DNA of 64,000 bases, taken from contig BQKZ01000129.1 in NCBI GenBank assembly GCA_036244855.1, forward strand, positions 45,450-109,449. Direction: 5' to 3'. The notes under the pieces are model-generated. The model did not search any database. It had not been told where the DNA came from and saw nothing but the letters and a program-made list of their open reading frames with translations. Each line of letters opens with the position of its first letter. Position 1 is the first letter of the stretch. This document shows, one piece after another, positions 42,601 through 54,600 of the stretch. The DNA comes from Temnopleurus reevesii. Lineage: Eukaryota > Echinodermata > Echinoidea > Temnopleuroida > Temnopleuridae. The position numbers and the translations under genes are program-made.

Positions 42601-45600
42601 AGAGTCATGAATAAAGAACTATCACAACCAACAGTCGGGATACCCACTTCCAGTCGGACATTGTGCATGTGCATCCCACTTTGCTTTACACTTTATTTTC
42701 AATTTTTCCCAATATTAACCACTATAGTACTGTGGTGTGTATCTTTGATGCAGTTCAAAGTACCTCGGATAATGTTTATGGGAGAAAAATCTGTCAGTTT
42801 TGGAAATGATAGACGTAGCAGTTGTATTTACCTTCCAAACCTTACTAAGCAAATTCATATCGACGATATTGTAAGATATCACCTATTGTCAGTGACAAGA
42901 ATTCTTTGGAAAATAAGATGATTTCTATGGAGACCAGTGCAATGCATTATATGATGGTCGAGTGCATTCATAGACATTCTATAGATCCCTTAGGAAGCGA
43001 AAGAGGATAGAAAAAGTAAGGAATACAATTTTAATGGGCAGGTCTACACCTTGTGTTTTAATGTCTTCCTATTATATGTCTAGGTATCTGTGGAGATGGG
43101 AATTTACATTTGTTTTGTACTTGTATGTGTTTGTGCCTGGCTTGTCTACTTTTTACGTTTTGTGATATTTAACTATCAATGTTTTTATAGAATAGCATGT
43201 GTTTTAGTATTTATTGATGTGCTAGTTTTATTGACCTACCCTGCATGCTGCCTAATGGTACCATTTATATGTTTATGCCTTTGATATTACTTATGTAATG
43301 GTATGATTGACACAAACCATAGTTTTTTATTCCAGTCAATTGTTGTATTACTATTTCATCAAGCAAACATACATGTAATTATGATTAATCATGGTACTGT
43401 AGTTGTGTTTTACATCTTCTCAAAAAGAAATTGGATTCATTAGGATAAGATACATTTTGTCTCAACAGAATTTTTTTAAGAAAGCACTTTCTAAAATTGA
43501 TGGGATCTAGAAGTGCATGAGCAGAAAGAGATAATACTCTGTATACATAAAATCTGACCGGTATTGTTGTGAAATCATTGTCGGTGGGCGCAAAGGATTT
43601 TGAAATTAGAATAATTCCTGAAATTGATAAATCTCCTTTAATTGGCAACATGGTGAACATTTGATTTTCAAAACGTGTTTAAGCAATGGAAATTCAGTTT
43701 GATAGCATTGAAGAAATGTTTTAAAAGAAGATTGAACATTTCAGTGTTGCTAATTGAGGTCAAGGTTTAGTGATTTAATTGGCTTGAGAATAATTCCTGT
43801 CCTGAATGGGTTATGATGACTTGTGCTAATTATTTCATAGCTAAAAGAAACTCAGCATTTCATTCTTTGAAGAGTGCAGATTCATGATAACCCAAGATGA
43901 AATCTTAATATGACTGCTGATATTTTGTCATCTTCCAAACTGTTTCTAGGATAAGAAACAAAGCTTTTTGAATTCATTATCTCGTAGTAAATGTTGTAGC
44001 TTGATACTGTACTAATAAATATTTAATTCTATTATACAGAGGCAGACTACAAAGAGGAAAGATTCTTTGCCTTCTTCACTGCCATATAGCAATTCAGGTA
44101 ATCCTTTCTCTCTTTTTAAAGATTTAGTGATTGAGTGATTTCAGTTGTCTCTCTTTGCATTAAATTTGCTGCAAAATGAGCCCAAAGTGAAGTGTAATAG
44201 TAAAAACAAAATCCCAATTTTTTAAAGTAGTGTCAAAGAAGACAACTCTCCAGTTACATGTTACTAATGCATGATAGAGTGCTCAATTGCTATAAAAAAT
44301 ACAGCACCAAGGCAACACTTGAACCCATGACCTTTTTGATTACTATACCAATGTCAAAACCACTAAAAAACAGGAGTGCAATAGCAGTCAAGTTAACACT
44401 ATCCTTTATTAGAAGAAAACTGTAATGGATTTGTCATCAGTGAACCTCATGCATGATTGACGATTTTGTTGCGTGACTTTACAGAATTGCTTAAAAACAT
44501 GTTATAGGTACATGTACATGCATATTGCATCTTAGTGATAATTTTTTCATCATGTATTGTTTTTTTAATGATAATTTGTTCATCACTTTCATTTTGATTG
44601 CTGAAAATGTGCCTAAATTTGGACTTCTGTCTTTTCTTTTATCGATTGATTAGCCTCAGCAATACAGGAGTATGTGACTGATGCGAATGATTTGACAATG
44701 TCATCAACCTCATCTTCTAACCGGACCAGTGAGAGTGCTTCTATGTCATCGGCTCGTCTTTCACAAGAGTCTTCCTCTTCAAACCTGGATGATAGACCTA
44801 GTTTACCAAGGAAAGGATCTCGACCAAACTCATCAGGCTCAGGTATGCTTTACAGAATAATTGCTGCACCTATAGGGTAATAGTACTTTAAAGATGAACC
44901 CCCTGCCCTACCCCCCCCCCCTAAAGAACAAGTAAAGAGAGGAGAGGACACTCTCGTCCTTGCTCATCAAGATCAGGTAAGCTTGTATGCAGTCTTCACC
45001 TCTGAAGAATGAATTCCAATTATGACTTCCACCCTCATCCTCCCCAAACAGCAAGGACAACTAATTCCATGACAATTAAAGGGGGACTAACCTCTGGAAC
45101 AATCATGCTCTCATTGATTGAAGAAAAAGCATATGAACAAACTGTGACAATTTGAGCAAAATCAGACAATCCGTTCAAAAGTTATAAATTTTCAAAGTCA
45201 CAGAGATATGACGATCCCTACCGCTGATGGGCATCCGTACACTCGACAACATCGATGGAACGCGTGACGTCATGCCGGACAACTCCTCATCCACTCTGTG
45301 TATACAAAATTTCACGTTTTCTTCCTTTTTTCCAAGAGTCAATGAAATGTTGGTTTTCCGCTTGAGTATAGCATTCCTTTATTGGTTCTGCATGTATTTT
45401 GAGATGAATGATGTTGAACCCCGACTCTAAATTACACATTCATCAATTTTTAAAAATGTTGTATACAGAGTGAATGAGGAGTTGTCCGACATGACGTCAC
45501 GCATTCCGTTGTTGTTGCAGAGCGGACTGATGCCCATCAGTGGTAGTGATCGTGATATCTCTGTGACTTTGAAAATTCATAACGTTTGAACGGATCGTTT

Positions 45601-48600
45601 TATTTTGCTCAAATTTCCACAGTTTGTTTATGTGATTTTTCTCCATTCAATGAGAGCATGATAATTCCATGGGTTGGTTTCCCTTCAAGCATCAGTCTTC
45701 AAGTAGGATTGTAAATCAAATTTTTAATAAGCTCATTAAGTTATTTGTGATGTCAGCATTTATAGTTGCCTCATTGTACCTGTAAGAGTTGATACGGGTA
45801 GGTTGGAACATTTCCTATTTAATTTTGAAGTATTTATTTCATCTCATGTCTGTCTTTTCTTTCTCCTGATAGTGATGATCCATGCATATAAGAATATAAA
45901 ATATTAGGTATTCCATACATTTGCAGTGGCGATCATTTCCTCATTTTTTTTCTAGTGATTATACAATCAAGCTGCTATCAAAAATAGCCATTTAACAGCA
46001 AGGAGGTGCTTATAATATTCATCTTTAACCCCTTATGAGTATAATTGGATCGATTCTCTTTTCTTCACCTGACATTACCGCAACCCGGATCAGATATCTC
46101 TGGTGTGACATCGTCATGCCGTATTAGTGAGAGTACTTCAGTGTCATCATTGAGCAGGATATCAGCCGACAGTCAGGCGTCCTATCCAGAGGACCGACCC
46201 CCTCAGCTTCCCCCGAGGAAGATCAATTCTAGACCTAGTTCTGGAGGGTCTGGTGGCGTCGATCCAAACCGTACGTTGCTCTTTCTATACTAGTCTGGAT
46301 CCTCTTTCACTCATTCTAATAAAACCCTCCCTCTTATCCCCACCCCCTAAAAAGTTATCAAATTATCAAAAGCTGCATGAAAATTGCATATCGCTTCTTC
46401 CCCCCAAAATGTCTTATTTCAATTATTGTAGAATATTTGGAACGTGAACTCATGGGTTAAAGTATAATGCCATGTATTTTTGTCAGCTGCTAAGTAATAA
46501 CTTGCCACTGATTTGATATTCAGCCAGAATTTCTTGTTGTACTTGACAAACAGTAACTTGTATATTTAAAATGTCATTACTTCAAGACAATTTGTTTGCC
46601 TTTTTTTCTTTGCTCATGATCATGATTTTTCAAGTTTCAAATTATTGCAGAATACATGTCCACATGGTAAAGTATAACGCCATGTTTTTTTTTCAACTGC
46701 CAGTCATTCCTGCCACTGATTTGATAAACATGCAACATTTGAAATTCAATATGTCATGAGTCCAAGCTAAAATTTAACTGTCAGTACTCTGGCAGACATG
46801 GCTTTAAAATAGTGTTCTTTTATCAATCCAGACCAAAAATCTGAATCACTTAAATAGTACATCAGTTAGTGTTCAATGGTTTTGGTAAATTAAACAATTC
46901 CACAATTCTGCTTTTCTGCATGAGATATGAAAGTAGTTTCCAGACTAGTGAAAATCTGTGAGAAATTTCTTCCATTATGAACTTGATTGGATGAAAGTTG
47001 TTGGATCTTCTCTCTCCTTCCTCCTGCAATGTGTTTGTGTCACTCAATGCATGTCATCCAGGTGTTATGTCGATCTGCTGAATATTGCACTTCTTCTCCA
47101 AGCATTCCCTGCACTGCACGAGTCTAAGAGGGTGTTGCTAGAATGTTGCAATTGATTGCAAGTTGCAGATGATCAGAATGCGGCAATGAAAATCACTGCA
47201 TCATGAGCGTCTTGTTAAAAACGCTGACCATGCACAAATGAAAATGCACATTTTCATTGCAGTGTACGGTATTTGCAATCAATAGCAACTTTCTTGCAAC
47301 ACCACCTAAGAAAGTATGTTATGCTGCTATTTTTTATTTGCATGTATTGTCATTTTGACTGTGTAAAGGGCAAACAAATTATCATTTAGGCCAATGTAGC
47401 TATGGGTGTCAATTCTTTATGAATTAGTATCCATCAGTGTTAGTGAAGTATTCATTTGTGACAAAGGGGAAAGTAGGACATTCATGCTGATTTCTTTATT
47501 ACTATGATTTATTCGGCAAATTCAAAACAAAATAATTATAGTATAAGTAAAGGATACAAAGATAAAAGAACTAGGTAAATGAATAATTAATTAAGACCAG
47601 CAGTTGGATTGAGAGGGATTATTATTGCTTTATAATGTCATTTAAAAATTGGCAAGTATTTGACAGGCCTGTGTTTGAATTTTTTGTTAGTTGAATGAGT
47701 GTTACTTACTCGACCAAAATCTTTTGTTGATGTTCATTGATTTATTTCATTTCATTAAAGAAACTTTAAAATGCAAACCTAGTATAAACCCCCTCCCTAC
47801 AATTATATGAGCGACATACATGAATGTTTAGAAATGTACATGTACTGTGTTGTCACGCATCTAATGAAAATGAGAAGCATATTAACTTTATGATAAATCA
47901 ATATTGTGGATTTAATGTGCTTTATTCAATTTTCATGTGACTATACTACCGTAGGTAATGCTCATCTCAATTAAGTGCAATTTCAAAATTAGGTTACAGA
48001 GTTCCTGTGATATCCTTAATATGTTTTGACAAAAATGCTGCCCATGTTAAGGTCAAGAATGGTACTGCATGTAAAATATCAAATATTGCCAAATTGTGCA
48101 TTTTGCCCTTTTCTTTGTGATGTATTAACGCACTATATGTAGATTTATGTTGTGCTATTGCAGCACTTTTCAACTACTAGAGACTTTCTTCTATTTCGTG
48201 TTTGCACTTGATATTGAGTTATGTGAGCCAAAGATATTGAACCCAGTATAGTGCGTGGCAAAGGCTAGATGAGACTCATTAACAACAAAGAAATGTTTTA
48301 TGTACAAGAATGATAAGAAAAGATGCTAGATAACTGACATTCCATTAGCCCCAGTCACGTACACACATCCAAAATTGTATGCATTTTGTATGCAAAGATT
48401 GTTCTAGACAACCCGGGAGCTTGCCAGAGGCTTGTCTGACCTAGTGACAAGTACTATAGGACATTGATACTATCCAGTTTAAGAATTAATGCCTAGATTC
48501 ATTTGTGGGTATGAAACATGCATAAATCTGAATATTTTGTCTTGAGACAAACAAGAATAAATGTGAATACTTTTCGAAAGTGGTCTATGTGGTCCTTTAT

Positions 48601-51600
48601 TGGTCAGGGGCAGTTGATCAGGTCACAGAAGGCTCAACTGGATTAAGAGTCTTGTTGAATCATAGTAAACTGGGGCTTCAATGTGACTGGGCTTTAAATG
48701 TGTTAATAGCAAATGAATTACAACACTTGGAATGGAGTTTACATAGATTGTTTGTTGCTATGTCAGGCAAGGCTCTTGCAAGCTTTCTTGATGTCAAGAA
48801 CAACCTTTTGTATCTGCTACTTGATGTTTATATTTTTAGAATATGTTAAGACATCAAGCAATTTCTTAGGAACAGTGTGCATATAATATTCCTCCAGGAA
48901 ATACAAGGAAAAATAAATGGCCATCTTGATCAACTTCAGATACTATACATGCACGATCACTATGTCATGTAATCCTATTGTTACTGCACAGTGTAACAAA
49001 GTAACTAAATAATCTTGTGTGAACTTCAGAAGCACCTTCATTTTTTGTATAAAGTGATGCAGAATTTTGTGATTAATGAAGTAATATCTTTTTTCCATTG
49101 ATTGTCAAGTTGTGGGAGAGGAACTGATATTAGCATTAGGCTGTGTGTGTTAATTATTTATGTTATCAAAATGAAAGTATGATGAAAGATAATAAGATAT
49201 AATACCCTTTTGTCAATTCTTTTTATATCATTTGAAATGCATTTATCTCATAATGTTATGTTCTTTCTTGGATAATATATATTTTAGCATTCATGTTGTA
49301 GGTCTTAATGATGAACTGTCCAATGGCAATTATTAAGCTATACATGTAGGTACCCTTTCAAAAAAAAAAGAAAAAAAAAGTAGTAATACTTAAAGAATCA
49401 TAATTGTGTAAGTCCTTCAGAAAGTCAGAATAAAATTATTAAATGTTTCTCTAATTTCACCCTTATGAAAAGAATCTAATAAAAAATACTTGTCCACTTA
49501 TCATATAATGTATAATATGTGCTGTGTACAATGTTTTATTATGTTCTGCTTTATAGGGATGAGTAGTTCGAGCTCATGCTCCGGTACGGACATCTCTGAG
49601 GAAGCACCTCCTGTACCATCCAGAACAGTGAGTGCAGGTTTACTTCTTTTCCATCTCTCTTCTCACGTAATCATCCTTTCAGATATGTGTCTCATTATCC
49701 TTGCTTTCATATAAATCTGTATTCATTTGTGAAAATATTTAGTACCTGAGTATATTAATATAACATTCTAATCATAATCCCTAAATTTCTTAAAATGCCA
49801 TTGATTGCTTACTGAATACTTACTGAATAGATCATACAGTAACTCTCTTGCTCATTTTCCATCACGTACATGTAAAAGCTTGGTCACGATGATGCATGAA
49901 TTTTCAAGAGGCTTATAAAATTGCAGAGATTACGACACATATAATTAATCAAAGAATTAACCTAAAACTTAGATTGTTATATTCCATGCCCTATTTGCAG
50001 GGCTGATGTATTTTTCACTATTCTCTTGTTTTTTCTTCTTGCAAGAAGTCTGTAGATAAGCAAAAAATCTATTGACAGCTATTTTTCTTAACTACCAGTC
50101 TAATTAAAAAACTTATGAACTGAAATCTCATCTGCTAACTTTTTATGTAACACTATTATATGGCAAGTTGCTTAGAAAACTTTGAAACAAATCAGTGTTT
50201 GACAACTGTTGGTTGTCTTTGGTTGTGGAAGGAAATGAGAAAAAAATGGAATTGAACAAATACTTATTTTGCAAAGTTATTTTGTAAAGGCCTCCTGTAA
50301 GCATTTTCTCTTTCTACAATTTAACGCCTTTCAAGCTTGTACTAATGTACGATAAATGTAAGAAAATGCATTGTTATATGATTGAATAGAACTTCAGGAT
50401 GTCACTACTAAGTACCTGGAATTCATTGGGGTAAGTCAGGGACAACAGCTTTCCAAAGATTTCACTCACAAAAAAAAGATTAATTTAATTTTGACAAACT
50501 TGGCTATGGCTCATTTAATTTTGAAGAAGTCCGACTTCCCTTTTCCATATCAGGGAGTTGTTTCACCAAGTTAAGAATGTCTTTCACAAATGACTTTAAT
50601 TTGTACTGAATTTGAAAGTCCTTCTGTGTGTTATTAAAATAATGAACTAGTCTTATAATTTGTTAAACTGCGTAAAACATTTACTCTAGGGCTTGACATA
50701 AATGTTGTTCAAAGTGATCTTTATTGTTCATTGAACAAAGTAATGTGATATTAAATCATACCAGCTTCAGTATAGAGGCGTGAGAGGTTTTGAATAAAGT
50801 GGGAAGCGTTGAAATGCTTCTGTCATAGCAACAAGCCTACTTCAAATGAACCTAGCTAGAAAACTGGCTTGATGGAAATAACATACCGATTCTGAATGAT
50901 ATTTATCACAGGAAATGATTACCGTAAAAATCATTTGGGTTTGAGATTTTCGGGAACTTCTGATTTTCTTGGTGAAATACTATCCTAAATTGTCTCCTAT
51001 CCAAACATCTAAGTTTTTAATACACTGACTATGGAGAAAAGGAGTTCATATTCATGTACTTTTGATGTACAGGCAGTAGAACATTGGGTATTGCACATGT
51101 GGTCCAATCCCTAATCAGTATAAGAGCTGATTTGGACAAGCCTGGATAGGAGAAGTCGGACAGTAGTATTGATTTGTTTTGAAATCTTTTGCCTCAAGCA
51201 CAGATATAACCGAAGTTCATCTTATATTTGCCACAAATGATTTAAAAGTTTCCTTTTCTGCTTTGAAATAAAATCAAAATGGCTTTTATAATTGCATATG
51301 GATTTATTAGGTAAAGAGATGTGTATTGAAGACGTAAAGAAAAATTTAATTTTTGTTTAACCCTCCATCAGAAAGTATTACAGAAATTGAAATAGATATT
51401 GAGTGCAATATGATAATGAGGGACCAGTAAAATTTTGATTGATTATATGTGTTTTCCATGAATAATTTGAATGTTTTTTTGCTTTGCTAACGTTAACGTT
51501 CGATAATCTAGATTATCAATAATATTGAAGAGCTTTATTTATTAGAAATTATCGCAATGAAAATCTTTTCCATTCTAGATTACTGGAAGTAAACCTTAAC

Positions 51601-54600
51601 ATGAGGTAACAAATGTATCCACATTAAACCCAAAACATTGCACACCTCATACCAGTCATGGAAATAATAATGTCACTCAGATAGTAGAATAATAGATGTC
51701 TCACTCATCGTCTCAATTTGTGATTTTTATTTTTTGACTTCATAATGCCATGGTTTACTAGATATCAGGAACACTGGCGGGACTCATGAATAGACTAGGA
51801 ATACCTGAATCGGAGTTCACAAAGGGCTTCACGTCATAAGTAAACTCAAGTTCAAATTGATCTCGGATTTGGTGTTTAATTTTCTTATTTTTCTTTGTCG
51901 GGATTCTTGATGAAATCTTTCTTTGTTTCTTTTTCTATTTGCTATGGTACCCTTACATTATGCCACAAATGATTTAATTGTCGGTAGTTATAACTTCTTA
52001 CGCGTTGGTGTTTAATTTTCTTTGTAGTTTTTATTTATAATCAATCTTGCTTAGTTTCTTTATCTATTTGCTATGGTACTTTTACATTACGCCACAAATA
52101 ATTTCATTGTGGAATATGGATAGATCAAACTTCTTCCGCATCATAGTAATGTACATTTGAAGTAAAATTATAAGCTCTGCATATTTTTTTTAAGGGGTGG
52201 GTCGAATGCATACCTACATTTTTGTGAATTTACATTTCAAATAACAAATAAACATACAATGTCTGTATCAAAGAATATTATTTTCTTTGCCAAAAATAGA
52301 TGCTCCATTAATTTTAACCTTGCTTGATTCCATGGTTTGAATGACGTTCTGGAATCAGTTTTAAAATGAAATCTTTACATACATGTACATGTACAGTGCA
52401 AGCCACAAATCTTTGCTATACTAAAACGCCATAAATGCTGAACACAATATATATTCCCATTGCTCTGGACATTTATAGTGTTAAGGTGTATTACAAATAT
52501 TGATTTATATTATAGGCCTTTTCCTTGTGTAATGAATCCATGCATGAGAATCAATTAAATTATTTTTCTGTGAGTTATGATATAAAATTTAGGTATTATT
52601 CTAAAGAAAATGTACCACAAAAATATTGATTAGGCTCCATCTCATGCACTACGACTTCACTCATCTCATCTGTCTCCTCTGCTCCATGACATCTAACCAT
52701 GAAATCGCTGATTCTGTACACAAAAAAAAACTTGTCTCATCCATGAAATGGCTTGTCTCATTTATTAAGTCACTTGTCTCATCCACGAAACTGCTCATCC
52801 CATCCTTGAAATTGCCTATCCCATCCATAAAATCGCTCTTCGTATTTACACATGACTTGTCTCATCCATGAAACTGCTCGTCCCATCCATAAAATCGTTC
52901 TTTGTATTTACAAAATGACTTTTCCCATGCATAGAATGGCTTGTCTCATCCACAAAACTGCTCGTCCCATCTATGAAACTGCTCGTCCCATCCAAAAATA
53001 AAATCATTCTTTGTATTTACAAATGACTTGTCCCATCCATAGAATTGCTTGTCTCATCCACGAAACTGCTCGTCCCATCCATAAAATCGTTCTTTGTATT
53101 TACAAAATGACTTTTCCCATCCATAGAATGGCTTGTCTCATCCACGAAACTGCTCGTCCCATCCTTGAAATTGCCTATTCCATCCATAAAATCGCTCTTC
53201 GTATTTACAAATGACTTGTCCCATCCATAGAATGGCTTGTCTCATCCACGAAACTGCTTGTCCCATCCATGAAATTGCCTATCCCATCCATAAAATCGCT
53301 CTTCGTATTTACAAATGACTTGTCCCATCCACTAAACTGCTCGTCCCATCCATGAAATCGCTCTTCGTATTTACAAATCACTTGTCTCATCCACTAAACT
53401 GCTCGTCCCATCCATGAAATCGCCCGTCCCATCCATGAAATTTCCTATCCCATCCATAAAATTGCTCTTCGTATTTACAAAATGACTTGTCTCATCCACG
53501 AAATGGCTTGTCTCATTTGTTAAGACACTTGTCTCATCCACGAAATCGCCCATCCCTTCCATGAAATGGCTCCTCCCATCCATAAAATCTCTTGTCTCAT
53601 CCTTTACATTATTTATCTCATCCACTAATTTATCACTCATCTGTTCACCACTCATACACATCATTCATTTTATTACTAGTATTTCTGAACTTACAGTATA
53701 TTTATCCTGTCACCACGGAATAATTTTCCTGGTATTGCATCACAATTTGCTATGCATTTTAGCATGTACTCCAAAAACAATTTGTTTAGCAATTTTTTTT
53801 TTTTTTACATATAACTGAACAGTAAAGTGTTGGAAAAATGTTTCACCTATGTAAAAAACTGCTAATCAAATGTGAAAAGTAAAACTATTCCCTGTTGTCA
53901 GGCATATTTTTTATCTCATCATTACATCCAATCATATCATCGGACTCATTTAATATCAAAGCTTTCCACCAATTTGTAAATATCTTGCTCTCTTGTTCGT
54001 AGTATCTTAGAGATAAGAGTTACCTTTTATGGGGTAAGTTGGCGACTGCCTCGTGTGCGGAGGATTGTCTGGAATGAAAGGCATGAAGCCAAATGTAAAG
54101 TATGAAAAAATAACCATTAGCTCAGTTTTACTCGTTCCATGATTAAATATCATTTTCAAAATCACCGCTTCATTCAAATTTGCTTCATTTTTTTTTAGTA
54201 GTGAAGTCAACTTTGGCATTTGAATGGGTTTTTATTTCCTTTTTTATTTTCTTAGTCATAATTGTACAGATAATTTGAAACATTCTAAGATTGGGTCAGT
54301 TATTTCATAGGTTTATAGGTATTATGTCCATAGTTGTGATTTTTTTCTGATGACTCCATCTGTCTTTCTCTAACATAGTGATTGAAAGACTTTTGCCGAA
54401 ACAGAAATTGACCTATGCATGACGAGTGCTTTTTTTTCCACCACCCATTTTTGCACCCTATAAAATGTTGACAATAAAATAATTGTGATTAAATTGCCCT
54501 TTTTCAGTATTCAAGTTGATGGTTATGTAAGATTTGTAAATTCTTTGAGGCTATGTAAATTGACATTGTCGAAAAAAGAGAGATTCCGATTCGAAAAGTA

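Noticed and set aside
42553..43284. Two + strand frames with hydrophobic stretches
   Set aside because: No phase-compatible splice sites with exons 35 or 36; composition matches AT-rich chance frames.
44654..44842. Exon 37 as an autonomous mucin-like or secreted gene
   Set aside because: No signal peptide or promoter; it is phase-linked to DOCK exons on both sides.
48580..48849. 89-codon frame that could be an extra DOCK exon
   Set aside because: Exons 38 and 39 already join in phase; flanks lack matching splice sites.
52660..53640. CRISPR-like array
   Set aside because: Spacing is a continuous tandem repeat without unique spacers, and the genome is eukaryotic.
52626..53664. Heptad-repeat proteins on either strand
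   Set aside because: A product of a 21-bp minisatellite; no start, splice or expression signal.
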